NCBI RefSeq assembly: GCF_025426255.1
Contig: NZ_CP104861.1
Coordinates: forward strand, 2,976,001-3,040,000
DNA from: Pseudomonas fragi
Lineage (GTDB): Bacteria; Pseudomonadota; Gammaproteobacteria; Pseudomonadales; Pseudomonadaceae
DNA: 64,000 bases
Reading direction: 5' to 3'
The translations under genes were made by a program, and so were the position numbers. How positions within the stretch are numbered: position 1 is the first letter of the stretch; the number at the start of each line of letters is the position of its first letter. The notes under the pieces were generated by a model. It did not search any database and was not told where the DNA came from. It worked only from the letters and a program-made list of their open reading frames with translations. Below, one piece after another: positions 34,832 through 45,932 of the stretch.

Positions 34832-36112
34832 CTACATCCCCAGCCAGTTCGGCAGCGCCAGCGAAACAAATGGTACGTAGGTCACCAGGACCAGGAACGC
34901 CAGCATCACCAGCAGCCACGGCGATACCGCTCGCACCACGCGGGTCAGCGGCATGCCCGTGACTGCCGAGGTAACAAACAGGTTGAGTCCGGTGGGCGGC
35001 GTGATCAGGCCGATTTCCATGTTCACCACCATAATGATGCCCAAGTGGATCGGGTCGATGCCCAGTTGCATGGCGATAGGGAACAGGATCGGCGCCAGGA
35101 TCAGGATGATCGCCGAAGGCTCCATAAAGGTCCCGGCAACCAGCAGCACAATATTGACCACCAACAGGAATTCAAGCGGCGTAAAGCCCTGCTCCACCAC
35201 CCAGGCGGTGATCGACTGCGGGATCTGCTCGGTGGTGAGGACATGAGCAAAAAGCATGGCGTTGGCGATGATAAACATCAGTACCACGCTCAGCTTTCCC
35301 GCTTCGATAATCACCTTCGGGCATTCGCGAACGGTCATGTCCTTATAGATAAAGATGGCCACAAACGCGGCATAGACGGCGGCGACCGCAGCGGCTTCGG
35401 TGGGTGTGAACATGCCCGAGTAGATGCCGCCGAGAATGATCACGATCAGCATCAGGCCCCAACCGGCCCTGCGGCCTGCGGTCATGATTTCCTTGAACGA
35501 GGCACGCGGCAGCGACGGCATATCCTTGACCCGCGCCATGATGTAAATGGTGACCATCAGCACCAGCCCCAACAGCAAGCCCGGCACCACACCGGCCATA
35601 AACAGCTTGCCCACCGAGGTTTCGGTCGCGGTGGCGTAGACCACCATGACGATCGACGGCGGAATCAGGATACCCAGGGTCCCGGCATTACAGACGATGC
35701 CAGCAGCGAAGTCCTGCTTGTAACCGGAGCGCACCATGCCCGCGATGACAATCGAACCGACCGCCGCCACCGTGGCCGGCGACGAACCGCTGAGTGCGGC
35801 AAACAGCATGCAGGCAAGAATTGCAGCGATGGCCAGGCCACCTTTGATGTGACCGACGCACGCGTTGGCAAAGTCGATCAGGCGCCGGGCCACGCCCCCG
35901 CTGGTCATGAATGCGCCAGACAGCAGAAAGAACGGAATGGCCAGCAACGTGTAGTGCTCGCTGGTTTCGAACAACTTGATCGCCAGCGAACGCACCGAGT
36001 CGTTGCTGAAGAACAGGATGGTCATAGCCCCGGATAAACCCAGGGAAATCGCCACCGGAATGCCGACAAACATCAGCACGAACAGGGCGACAAAAAGGAA
36101 GGCGATGGTCAT
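34832..36112 (-). CDS. dctM: TRAP transporter large permease (itaconate uptake)
   Basis: 426 residues with twelve hydrophobic segments. FVGIPVAISLGLSGAMTILFF, LFAALSGSSPATVAAVGSI, LGILIPPSIVMVVYA and EIGLITPPTGLNLFVTSAVTG are the conserved DctM blocks. It overlaps dctQ by four bases (ATGA at 36109-36112), so translation is coupled. With DctP and DctQ it forms a Na+-driven TRAP system for a dicarboxylate. Position next to ict, ich and ccl makes itaconate the expected cargo, as for PA0884-PA0886 of P. aeruginosa. Confidence 0.92.
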   Translation of the reverse strand: MTIAFLFVALFVLMFVGIPVAISLGLSGAMTILFFSNDSVRSLAIKLFETSEHYTLLAIPFFLLSGAFMTSGGVARRLIDFANACVGHIKGGLAIAAILACMLFAALSGSSPATVAAVGSIVIAGMVRSGYKQDFAAGIVCNAGTLGILIPPSIVMVVYATATETSVGKLFMAGVVPGLLLGLVLMVTIYIMARVKDMPSLPRASFKEIMTAGRRAGWGLMLIVIILGGIYSGMFTPTEAAAVAAVYAAFVAIFIYKDMTVRECPKVIIEAGKLSVVLMFIIANAMLFAHVLTTEQIPQSITAWVVEQGFTPLEFLLVVNIVLLVAGTFMEPSAIILILAPILFPIAMQLGIDPIHLGIIMVVNMEIGLITPPTGLNLFVTSAVTGMPLTRVVRAVSPWLLVMLAFLVLVTYVPFVSLALPNWLGM

Positions 36113-36747
36113 TTTTCGGTCCCCGACTTGTCGTTTTCCGCCAGCTTGACGGCGTCATCCACTTCACTGTGCAAGCCCAGGCCTTGTTGCTTGCCTTGCG
36201 CTATACGGATGAAAATCTGCAGAAAACGTACGAACATCAGGGCAAAGCCGATTGGCACGATCATTACGATTTGCCACTGTTGAATGCCAAAGCGGTCCAG
36301 GTCTTCGGCACTGGTGCCGACCGCATACAGCGTGGCGACCCACTGTTCGCTGGAGTACGCCATCAGGGCGCAGTAGCCCAGGCAAATGAGTACCGCCAGC
36401 AAGGCAACGCGGCGCTGGTTGGCGGGTTTGAACTGGCGCACCAGCAAGTCGACACCAATGTGCGCACCAATGCGTACGCCCCAGGCCAGACCTACAAAGA
36501 TCAACCAGCCGAACATGGCCTTGGTCAGCGCCACGCTCCAGGTCATCTCCTGAGCGATAAACAAAATACCGTCGCCGATGCTGAGCAGGGTCTCGTTGGC
36601 GAAGGGCAGCGAATCCCCCAGCGAGTAGAAAATGCCATAAAGGTTGTTGAACACCACATACGAAAAAGTGACCAGGGTCATGCCTGCAAGCAGGAACGCC
36701 ACCAGCATTTCTTCCGCGTGATTCCAGACACGAACGACTGCGTGCAT
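36109..36747 (-). CDS. dctQ: TRAP transporter small permease
   Basis: 212 residues with four membrane helices. EEMLVAFLLAGMTLVTFSYVVFN, LTKAMFGWLIFVGLAWGVRIGAHIGVDLL and the final IVMIVPIGFALMFVRFL match DctQ. A polar C-terminal tail (GLHSEVDDAVKLAENDKSGTEK) is cytoplasmic. It lies between dctP and dctM in the usual P-Q-M order and overlaps dctM. A hairpin at 36800-36833 sits between it and dctP. Confidence 0.9.
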   Translation of the reverse strand: MHAVVRVWNHAEEMLVAFLLAGMTLVTFSYVVFNNLYGIFYSLGDSLPFANETLLSIGDGILFIAQEMTWSVALTKAMFGWLIFVGLAWGVRIGAHIGVDLLVRQFKPANQRRVALLAVLICLGYCALMAYSSEQWVATLYAVGTSAEDLDRFGIQQWQIVMIVPIGFALMFVRFLQIFIRIAQGKQQGLGLHSEVDDAVKLAENDKSGTEK

Positions 36748-36799
36748 GGGGTATCTCCCTATAAAGAGCGGTCGCCAAGCGACAAATGGGACCGATGAA

Positions 36800-36833
36800 G
36801 TCGCTGGCGACCCCGCACGGGGTCACCGGCGAC
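36800..36833 (-). terminator. hairpin between dctP and dctQ
   Basis: Imperfect 15-bp stem around a GCAC loop, with the perfect core GACCCC/GGGGTC. It follows the dctP stop by about 10 bases. Such hairpins often protect the 3' end of the binding-protein mRNA so that more DctP than permease is made. Confidence 0.55.
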
Positions 36834-36843
36834 AATCCGGGTC

Positions 36844-38753
<1,910 letters not shown>

Positions 38754-38769
38754 AAATGTGCTCCATGGC

Positions 38770-39975
38770 TCATACCGCTCCTTGCTGGTGAAGACGCTGG
38801 ATGTCAGCCATCCCATAGCCCAACTCGCTCAGCAGGCTATCGGTGTGTTCGCCCAAGTACGGCACCGCATCCATGCGCGGCTCGAAGGCTGCGTTGCGCC
38901 CCGGTGGCAACAGCGCAGGCAGCTTGCCAGCCGGGCTGTCCACCTCGCGCCAGCGATCACGGGCTTGCAGTTGCGGATGCGCCCAGACACCCGCCATATC
39001 ATTGACATGGGCATTGGCTATCGATGCCGCGTCGAGCCGTGCAATCACTTCATCAGCGCTCATCCGGGCAAAGGCCGCAACAATGATCGCCCGCAACTCG
39101 GTGCGATTATCCGAGCGCCGCGCGTTTGCATTAAAGCGTGGGTCGCTCGCAAGATCCGGCTGCAGCAACACCTTGTCGCAAAACTGCTGCCATTCGCGCT
39201 CGTTCTGCAGGCCGAGCATCACCGTACCGCCGTCGCCCGCAGGGAAGGGTCCGTAGGGGTAGATCGTGGCGTGCGCGGCACCGGCACGCGGAGGTGGAGG
39301 CGCCCCGTCGTAGGCGTAATACATCGGGTAGTTCATCCACTCGACCAGGCTTTCGAGCATCGACACATCAATGCGGCTGCCCTCCCCGGTCTTGTCCCGC
39401 AGCAGCAGCGCCGAGAGCACGCCGGTGTAGGCGTACATGCCCGCGGCGATGTCGGCAATCGAGCAACCGGCTTTGGCCATGTCGTTTTCGCCCGGCCCGC
39501 CGGTTACGGACAGGAATCCGCCTTCGCTCTGGATCAGCAGGTCGTAGGCTTTTTTCTGTTCGTAGGGACCGCCATCTCCGTAGCCGGAAATATCGCAGAC
39601 GATCAACCGCGGGAAACGCTCATGCAGGGCTGCAAAAGACAGCCCCATGCGCTCTGCCGCACCTGGAGCCAGGTTCTGCACCAGCACATCGGCCGTGGCC
39701 AACAGTTTATCGAGCACCTGCCCCGACTCCTGCTGTTTGACGTTGAGGGTCAGGCTTTCCTTGGAGCGGTTAGTCCAGACAAAGTGCGAGGCCAGGCCTT
39801 TGACCCGCTCGTCATAGTCACGGGCAAAGTCGCCGGAGCCAGGACGTTCGATCTTGATGACCCGCGCTCCTAGGTCTGCCAGTTGGCGGGTGCAAAACGG
39901 CGCCGCGATGGCGTGCTCCAGGCTTACCACGGTAATCCCGTCCAGCGGGCGGGGCTTGGCTGTAGTGGCGGTCAT
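38770..39975 (-). CDS. ict: itaconate CoA-transferase (class III, CaiB/BaiF family)
   Basis: 401 residues. LDGITVVSLEHAIAAPFCTRQLADLGARVIKIERPGSGDFARDYD is the class III CoA-transferase start. D145 in KKAYDLLIQSEGG is the aspartate that carries the acyl anhydride, and the GEGSRIDVSMLESL block closes the domain. It moves CoA, normally from succinyl-CoA, to itaconate. The start overlaps the MmgE/PrpD stop (ATGA at 39972-39975) with GGAG eight bases upstream. Equivalent to PA0882 (ripA). Confidence 0.9.
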   Translation of the reverse strand: MTATTAKPRPLDGITVVSLEHAIAAPFCTRQLADLGARVIKIERPGSGDFARDYDERVKGLASHFVWTNRSKESLTLNVKQQESGQVLDKLLATADVLVQNLAPGAAERMGLSFAALHERFPRLIVCDISGYGDGGPYEQKKAYDLLIQSEGGFLSVTGGPGENDMAKAGCSIADIAAGMYAYTGVLSALLLRDKTGEGSRIDVSMLESLVEWMNYPMYYAYDGAPPPPRAGAAHATIYPYGPFPAGDGGTVMLGLQNEREWQQFCDKVLLQPDLASDPRFNANARRSDNRTELRAIIVAAFARMSADEVIARLDAASIANAHVNDMAGVWAHPQLQARDRWREVDSPAGKLPALLPPGRNAAFEPRMDAVPYLGEHTDSLLSELGYGMADIQRLHQQGAV

Positions 39976-41342
39976 GAGGAGCTCCCGGTGCGGGTCAGCA
40001 CACTCAGATCGTCGAGATGGCGCAGATGCCAGACCAGCTCGACAAGCCCGCTGGCTTGTTCGTCATTCCGCGCTCCCGAGAAAGCCAACAGGCGGCGAAA
40101 TTTATCTTCCAGCTCGTCGCGAGTCAGGGTATTGCCAGGGTCGCCCTTGGGCTCGTCGATGCGGCCGTGCACGGTTCGGCCCTGCACCGTGGTCACCTCT
40201 ACCCGGCCCAGCCAGCGTTGCGGATAGGCGCTGTCGACTTCGTCGTCCAACACCATATGTACTTTGTCGCGAAACTCACTGATGCGCGGGTCGGTCAATG
40301 CGTGTTGCTGAAATTCGGGCAATCCGGCCTTGCCGTAAACGGCGATCAAGCCCAGCACCGTGCCCATGGAGAACTTGGCCTGATGGACGCTCTTCGGCAC
40401 CAGCACACGGCCTAATACATCGATGGCGCCCTGATGCACGCGGGTGGTGACGCGGGCAATGTCCTCGGCGCGCAGCTGCTCGCGCTGCATCAGATCCAGC
40501 AGCGCATCCGCCGCCGGGTGCGTATGGCGGCACGACGCGTGAAACTTGAACGAGGTTTCAGTCAGCGCCCAGCGCCTGCCCAGACCATCAGACAAGCAGG
40601 CTGGGTTGGCATCGCTGGACATCCCGGCGGCCATGCCCTGCTCGCCCTCAAGAATGTTTCTTGCACCGCTCAGCCCTTCGGCGGTCAAGTAGGCGGCAAG
40701 CAGGCCATCGGCTGCTGCCTTGGCGGTATGCAACTGCTTGGAGTCAGCTGCATCACGCAAGAACTCCCACAAGCCCGCCGCCTGGGTTCCGGCGCTACCG
40801 AGCAGGTTGGTGAACTGCTCCTGATTGAAATCCATCAACTTGCCGACGCCAACTGCCGCCGCCAGCGTGCCGACCGTGGCGGTAGTGTGGAAGGTGCGAT
40901 AGTGCGAGCGGCCGAGAAATTCACCGATGCGAATACCCGCTTCATAACCGGCGACAGCGGCGAGGATCAGTTCGCGGCCGGTTTTGCCCAGGTCCTGGGC
41001 GCCAGCCAGCACCGCCGGGAACACCACTGTTGCCGGGTGCAGGACCGAGCTGTTGTGCAGGTCATCCTGCTCCACCAGGTGTGAGCTAGCGCCGTTGACC
41101 AGCGCAGCAAAATACGCGGAGCTGGTCGTGCCATTGACCAGGACCCCGGCAGGCCCGCTGGCCGGGCCCATCATTGCTGCATAGCGCTCGAACAAAGGGA
41201 TCGGATGCGCTCCCTGACTGGCCAAGGCCGAGCCCAGCCAGTCGAGAAACAGGTCTTCGGTGCGGCTGATAACTGCTTCGGGCAGTTGCGTGTAATTCAG
41301 GTCGGCCAAAAAACCGGTGAGTGCTTGAGTGTGCTGACTCAT
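39972..41342 (-). CDS. MmgE/PrpD family protein of the itaconate locus
   Basis: 456 residues. LFLDWLGSALASQGAHP, the NGTTSSAYFAALVNGASSHLVEQDDLHNSSVLHPA block, FKFHASCRHTHPAADALLDLM and YPQRWLGRVEVTT belong to the MmgE/PrpD dehydratase family, whose known members act on 2-methylcitrate or cis-aconitate. It is conserved in itaconate loci (PA0881), where its role is not essential to the three-step pathway; a cis-aconitate-decarboxylase-like or isomer-clearing role is possible, but that is inference. Confidence 0.9.
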   Translation of the reverse strand: MSQHTQALTGFLADLNYTQLPEAVISRTEDLFLDWLGSALASQGAHPIPLFERYAAMMGPASGPAGVLVNGTTSSAYFAALVNGASSHLVEQDDLHNSSVLHPATVVFPAVLAGAQDLGKTGRELILAAVAGYEAGIRIGEFLGRSHYRTFHTTATVGTLAAAVGVGKLMDFNQEQFTNLLGSAGTQAAGLWEFLRDAADSKQLHTAKAAADGLLAAYLTAEGLSGARNILEGEQGMAAGMSSDANPACLSDGLGRRWALTETSFKFHASCRHTHPAADALLDLMQREQLRAEDIARVTTRVHQGAIDVLGRVLVPKSVHQAKFSMGTVLGLIAVYGKAGLPEFQQHALTDPRISEFRDKVHMVLDDEVDSAYPQRWLGRVEVTTVQGRTVHGRIDEPKGDPGNTLTRDELEDKFRRLLAFSGARNDEQASGLVELVWHLRHLDDLSVLTRTGSSS

Positions 41343-41379
41343 GCCGCGTTCTCCATCAATGTCTATTTGTAGAACTTGC

Positions 41380-42543
41380 TTAGAAAGAACGCGGCAACTC
41401 GAGCAGGTGCTCGGCCACGTAAGACAGGATCAGGTTGGTGGAAATGGGCGCTACCTGGTACAGACGCGTTTCGCGGAACTTGCGCTCGACGTCGTATTCA
41501 TTGGCGAAGCCAAAACCACCGTGGGTCTGCAGGCAGGCATTGGCCGCTTCCCAGCTGGCCTTGGCCGCCAGGTACTTGGCCATGTTGGCCGCCGCACCGG
41601 CCTTGCGCCCGCTGTCGTATTCCTCGCAGGCGCGCCAGCGCATCAGGTCGGCGGCTTCAAGCTCGATATGGGCTTCGGCAATCGGGAACTGAACACCCTG
41701 GTTTTGCCCGATCGGACGACCGAACACCACGCGGTCACGGGCGTACTGCGCGGACTTTTCATTGAACCAGCGACCATCACCAATGCACTCGGCAGCGATC
41801 AGCGTACGTTCGGCATTGAGCCCGTCGAGAATGTAGCGAAAGCCCTTGCCTTCCTGCCCGATCAAGCTGCTGACCGGGATTTCAAGGTTGTCGAAGAACA
41901 GTTCGTTGGTCTCGTGATTAACCATGTTGGCAATCGGCTGCACGGTCAGGCCGTTGCCGATGGCTTCGCGCAGATCGACCAGAAAGATCGACATGCCGTC
42001 GACTTTTTTCTCGACCTCCGATAGCGGCGTTGTGCGGGCCAGCAGGATCATCAGGTCCGAGTGCTGAACCCGCGAGATCCAGACTTTCTGCCCATTGATC
42101 ACGTACTTGTCGCCCTGGCGCACGGCGGTGGTCTTGATTTTGGTGGTGTCGGTGCCGGTAGTCGGTTCGGTCACGGCCATGGACTGCAGGCGCAACTCGC
42201 CGCTGGCCAGCCTGGGCAGGTAGTAGCTCTTCTGCGCCTCACTGCCGTGCCGCAACAAGGTGAACATGTTGTACATCTGACCATGCACGGTGCCGGAGTT
42301 GCCGCCGCAGTGGTTCACCTCCTCCAGAATCACCGAGGCTTCGGCCAGCCCCAGGCCCGAGCCGCCGTACTGCTCCGGAATCATTGCCGACAACCAGCCG
42401 GCTTGGGTCATCGCCGTGACAAAGGCCTCGGGGAAGCCCTTTTGCTCGTCGATCTCGCGCCAGTACTGCGCCGGGAACTCGGCACACAGGGCTCGCACGC
42501 CCTCGCGGATGGCGTTGTAGTCTTCGTTCAGATACGGATTCAT
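41380..42543 (-). CDS. acyl-CoA dehydrogenase of the itaconate locus
   Basis: 387 residues. The three ACAD regions are present: helical N terminus (YNAIREGVRALCAEFPAQYWREID), FAD/substrate beta domain (LQSMAVTEPTTGTDTTKIKTTAVRQGDKYVINGQKVWIS) and C-terminal helices (GRPIGQNQGVQFPIAEAH, then the THGGFGFANEYDVERKFRE catalytic region). It oxidises an acyl-CoA with electrons to ETF. The homologue PA0879 keeps the same place in P. aeruginosa; the substrate may be a methylsuccinyl-CoA side product. AAGGA precedes the ATG. Confidence 0.9.
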   Translation of the reverse strand: MNPYLNEDYNAIREGVRALCAEFPAQYWREIDEQKGFPEAFVTAMTQAGWLSAMIPEQYGGSGLGLAEASVILEEVNHCGGNSGTVHGQMYNMFTLLRHGSEAQKSYYLPRLASGELRLQSMAVTEPTTGTDTTKIKTTAVRQGDKYVINGQKVWISRVQHSDLMILLARTTPLSEVEKKVDGMSIFLVDLREAIGNGLTVQPIANMVNHETNELFFDNLEIPVSSLIGQEGKGFRYILDGLNAERTLIAAECIGDGRWFNEKSAQYARDRVVFGRPIGQNQGVQFPIAEAHIELEAADLMRWRACEEYDSGRKAGAAANMAKYLAAKASWEAANACLQTHGGFGFANEYDVERKFRETRLYQVAPISTNLILSYVAEHLLELPRSF

Positions 42544-42590
42544 TGCAGATCCTTGTTGTAGTTATCGAACTGAATGCCGCCGGGTAATCG

Positions 42591-43418
42591 TCAGTCGAAT
42601 GTCACTTCGCCCTGCTGGGCCACACCGTCTGTATTGCCCACCCATAGCTCGGCCTTACCCTCAGCGACGATGCGCCCCCTCAGCACAAAGGGATGGGGCG
42701 CCATCAGCGGGCGTATGCCGCGATACGCGAAGCCACGCACACGAGCCTGGGGATTGGCGCGGCAGAAGGCGCGCAGACTCAGCGTGGCCATCAACGGCCC
42801 ATGCACCACCAGCCCCGGATAACCCTCGGTTGCAGTCGCATAGGGCCAGTCGTAGTGAATACGGTGACCATTAAAGGTCACTGCCGAATAGCGGAACAGC
42901 AAGGTGGTGCTGGGCGTGACGGACTCCTGCCAGGCGCCCGTGGGCAATGGCTCACTGCCCACGAGCCTAGGCGGTGTCGGCTCGCGATAGACGATGTCCT
43001 GCTCTTCGCGAATTGCCAGTTGCCCATCCTGCAGATAGTCATGCTGGAGCGTGACAAACAGCAGCGAACCGGTCCTTCCGTGCTTTTGCTGAACATCGAT
43101 GATGGTGGAAATACGCGTCGCGTGAGCATCCACCTTGAGCGGTGTATGGAACTCCACACGGCCACCCGCCCACATGCGGTTGCGGTTATCGGCGGGTGGC
43201 AGAAAGCCCCCACGGGCCGGATGCCCATCGCCACCCAGAGCGCCTTCCTCCATCGCTGTCTGGAAGAAACACCACTGCCACAACGCTGGCAGATCTTCCC
43301 CGGCCTGCGGCACCGGCTCACCGAGAGTGGCGGCAATCCGGGTGACCAGGTTCAGGCTAAGGTGATCCTGGATTTCTTCAGTTCGACCGATCCAGGCGGA
43401 CAGTGCGTTATCGCTCAT
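42591..43418 (-). CDS. ich: itaconyl-CoA hydratase (FAS1-like / MaoC hot-dog family)
   Basis: 275 residues. An N-terminal FAS1-like dehydratase half (RIAATLGEP, LPALWQWCFF, GRVEFHTPLKV) is joined to a MaoC-like half with the hydratase-2 motif AVTFNGHRIHYDWPYA and the GLVVHGPLMATLSLRAF segment. It hydrates itaconyl-CoA to citramalyl-CoA. It is the first gene of the minus-strand operon, with GGGGA eight bases before ATG 43418, and faces the divergent LysR gene. Equivalent to PA0878 (ripB). Confidence 0.9.
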   Translation of the reverse strand: MSDNALSAWIGRTEEIQDHLSLNLVTRIAATLGEPVPQAGEDLPALWQWCFFQTAMEEGALGGDGHPARGGFLPPADNRNRMWAGGRVEFHTPLKVDAHATRISTIIDVQQKHGRTGSLLFVTLQHDYLQDGQLAIREEQDIVYREPTPPRLVGSEPLPTGAWQESVTPSTTLLFRYSAVTFNGHRIHYDWPYATATEGYPGLVVHGPLMATLSLRAFCRANPQARVRGFAYRGIRPLMAPHPFVLRGRIVAEGKAELWVGNTDGVAQQGEVTFD

Positions 43419-43442
43419 CGGTGGTTTCCCCGTGGCTTGTTA

Positions 43443-43463
43443 TTTTGGCCATGATTGCCAAAA
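43443..43463. promoter_or_regulatory. perfect dyad in the LysR-ich gap, candidate regulator site
   Basis: TTTTGGC (43443-43449), 7-base spacer, GCCAAAA (43457-43463). It lies 25 bases before the ich start and 86 bases before the LysR gene. Size and position suit the recognition site of a LysR tetramer controlling both directions. Confidence 0.7.
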
Positions 43464-43548
43464 GCCAGGCGATCTGTGAATCTGCGTTTCGGTAAGGGGG
43501 CGTTCGGTTTTACTTAACGCCAGAACCAATCCATAGCGGAAAGCAGTC

Positions 43549-44448
43549 ATGCATTTTGATCTGGTCGACCTGCGCCTGTTCATTCATATCGCCGAATCCC
43601 CCAGCATGACCCAGGGCGCGCGCAAGGCATTTATCTCCCCGGCAGCGGCCAGTGCCCGGATCAAAAGCCTGGAAGAGAACCTCTCCAGCCGCTTGTTGTA
43701 CCGTGACAGCCGTGGCGTCGAGCTGACCCCGGCAGGCGAGCTGTTTTTGCACCATGCGCGCGTGATCATGCGCCAGGTGGACTACATGAAAAGCGAGTTC
43801 ACCGAGTACGGAACCGAGTCTTCGGGGCATATCAAGATCTTTGCCAACACCACGGCCGCCACCGAATTCCTGCCCGAAATCCTTGCCGGTTTTCTCGCCG
43901 AACGACCGGGAGTGACGGTTGACCTGCAAGAGCGACTGAGCCGTGACATTGTTCGCGGAGTGATGGATGGCTCAACAGATATGGGCATCATTGCTGGCCC
44001 GGTCGAGGCCGACAGTTTGCAGGTCATCCACTTCAGCACTGACCAGTTGATTCTGGTCACCCCTCTCGGCCACCCGCTGGCCCAACGCAAGTCGATCAAA
44101 CTGGCCGAGACTCTGGCCTATCCGCACATCGGCCTGCACGAAGGCACTACCCTATTGCGCTTTTTGAATGAGCAAGTCGCCCTGCTCGGCAAGACATTGA
44201 ACATGCGCATCAAGGTCTACAGTTTCGAAGCGATGTGCAGGATGGTCGAAGCGGGAGTGGGTATCGCCATCCTGCCGGAGTCATCAGCCCGTCGTCATCA
44301 GCAGACTATGGGCTTGTCAGTCATCGAGCTGGACGAACCCTGGCGGGTTCGTGAGCGAAGTATTCTGGTCCGCGACCTGCAAGCGCTGCCCAATGTGATC
44401 AGGGTCTTGATCAATTTGTTGTTGGCGCATAACAAGAGCGTTGAATAA
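43549..44448 (+). CDS. LysR-family activator of the itaconate operon
   Basis: 299 residues. LRLFIHIAESPSMTQGARKAFISPAAASARIKSLEENLSSRLL is the HTH; DSRGVELTPAGELFLHHAR is the linker; the effector domain follows (HIKIFANTTAATEFLPEILAGFL). Divergent placement from ich, as PA0877 is in P. aeruginosa, and the perfect dyad at 43443-43463 indicate that it senses itaconate or itaconyl-CoA and activates the operon. A bidirectional hairpin separates it from the OprD gene. Confidence 0.9.
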   Translation: MHFDLVDLRLFIHIAESPSMTQGARKAFISPAAASARIKSLEENLSSRLLYRDSRGVELTPAGELFLHHARVIMRQVDYMKSEFTEYGTESSGHIKIFANTTAATEFLPEILAGFLAERPGVTVDLQERLSRDIVRGVMDGSTDMGIIAGPVEADSLQVIHFSTDQLILVTPLGHPLAQRKSIKLAETLAYPHIGLHEGTTLLRFLNEQVALLGKTLNMRIKVYSFEAMCRMVEAGVGIAILPESSARRHQQTMGLSVIELDEPWRVRERSILVRDLQALPNVIRVLINLLLAHNKSVE

Positions 44449-44536
44449 ACACGGTCGAACCCAGTGGTTCGAGCAGGGTCGCCGCAGCAACGTCCACCCC
44501 ATTGAACGCTGAATCGCCCCTACCGGGGCGCGCTCA

Positions 44537-44557
44537 GGCCAGAAACGTATTCTGGCC
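44537..44557. terminator. hairpin between convergent LysR and OprD genes
   Basis: GGCCAGAA (44537-44544) and TTCTGGCC (44550-44557) with an ACGTA loop, a perfect 8-bp stem. It sits between genes that end at 44448 and 44588 from opposite sides, so it probably serves both. T-runs are absent. Confidence 0.65.
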
Positions 44558-44587
44558 TCCGTTCAAGGTAAGGCCACGTTCAGCAGA

Positions 44588-45841
44588 TCACCAGAGAGCG
44601 ATGTCGTAGGTAAAGTAGATTCGGTTGCTGTCTCGCCCACGTGAATAATCAGAGCGATAAACGTAATTACGCAACCGCACGCCCAAGCCTTTGAAGGTGC
44701 CTTGTTGCACGACATAAGCAAGTTCGGCATCACGTTCCCACTCCTTGACCGTGGTGTTGGACTTACCGTCGTTACCGCTCAGATAGCGAGTGGTAAAGGC
44801 CAGACCAGGCACTCCGAGGGCGGCAAAGTTGTAGCCGTAGTTCAGCATCCATGTCTTCTCGTCCTCCTCGATGAACTTGCCTATGCCGGCGTTGCTGAAC
44901 GAGTAAACGGTTGCACCGCTGATGTAGGGCAACCCTGCGTCGCCGCTGAGGGTCTGGTAACCACCACCGAAGGTATGCCCGGAGATGGCGTAAGACAGTT
45001 GCCCACTCAGCATGTTGTTATCGATTTTGCCGCCGTAAGCCGATCCGCTATCGACACTGTTGAAATAGCGCAGGTCACTGGTCAGCACGCCAGTGCCCAA
45101 GGGAAGATCGTGCTGGATACCGGCGAAATTCTGACGGTAAAAATTTTCCAGTTCGCCGTAGAAGTAACTCAAGCGTACGTTTTTCCTCAGCGTGTACTCG
45201 GCACCGGCATAGCTGAAGTCCCCTGATTTATCTCCGCCATAGCCATCGGACACAATCGGCATACTGTCGGTGGAGTCTCGCAGTTTGAATCGGTCCAGGT
45301 AGCCCCCGGTCAGAGTGAGGTTCTCGATATCTATGCTGCTGATCTGGGTACCTTGATACGTTTGAGGCAAGAGGCGTGCATCGTTGTAAATCAGTACCGG
45401 CGTCTTGGGGAGCAAAGTGCCGTATTTCAACGTGGTTTTAGCCAGCCGGGCTTTAGCGGTCACTCCGAGACTTGCGAACTCGTCTGCCGCACGTCCATCA
45501 TCATGGACAGGCATCAAGCCAGTACCGCTACGACCACGGCCAGAGTCGAGCTTGACCCCGAACAGGCCCAGCGCATCAACACCCAAACCGAGGGTGCCAG
45601 GGGTAAATCCCGACTGGTAATCCAGCAGAAAGCCTTGGGCCCATTCCGTCCTCTCACTCTTCGCGATTCTTGCCGCTCGAGCGCTCAAGCCATGTTCATC
45701 ACGAAAGTTTTCATTGAAGTAAACATTGCGTAGCTGCAACTTGAGCTTACTGTCTTCAATAAACCCTTCTGCACTTGCACTGGCCAATGGCAGCATGGCA
45801 ACAAGAGGAAAAGAAACCCAACGGGTAAATGAAATGCTCAT
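44588..45841 (-). CDS. OprD-family outer-membrane porin
   Basis: 417 residues. Signal peptide (RWVSFPLVAMLPLASASA), then FIEDSKLKLQLRNVYFNENFRDE, the QGFLLDYQSGFTPGTLGLGVDALGLFGVKLDSG segment and alternating barrel strands to the terminal aromatic residue (YFTYDIALW), all typical of the 18-strand OprD/OccD-OccK substrate-specific channels. It admits small carboxylates or amino acids through the outer membrane. As part of the tricarboxylate locus it is expected to carry the same acid as the CitMHS symporter upstream. Confidence 0.92.
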   Translation of the reverse strand: MSISFTRWVSFPLVAMLPLASASAEGFIEDSKLKLQLRNVYFNENFRDEHGLSARAARIAKSERTEWAQGFLLDYQSGFTPGTLGLGVDALGLFGVKLDSGRGRSGTGLMPVHDDGRAADEFASLGVTAKARLAKTTLKYGTLLPKTPVLIYNDARLLPQTYQGTQISSIDIENLTLTGGYLDRFKLRDSTDSMPIVSDGYGGDKSGDFSYAGAEYTLRKNVRLSYFYGELENFYRQNFAGIQHDLPLGTGVLTSDLRYFNSVDSGSAYGGKIDNNMLSGQLSYAISGHTFGGGYQTLSGDAGLPYISGATVYSFSNAGIGKFIEEDEKTWMLNYGYNFAALGVPGLAFTTRYLSGNDGKSNTTVKEWERDAELAYVVQQGTFKGLGVRLRNYVYRSDYSRGRDSNRIYFTYDIALW

Positions 45842-45932
45842 ATGAAACCACTCTTTTATTGTTATTCAGGGTGCAACTCAGCGCACGCCCCACACGTGAG
45901 GCATCCGGTACTATCGAGGCGAATCGGGTAAC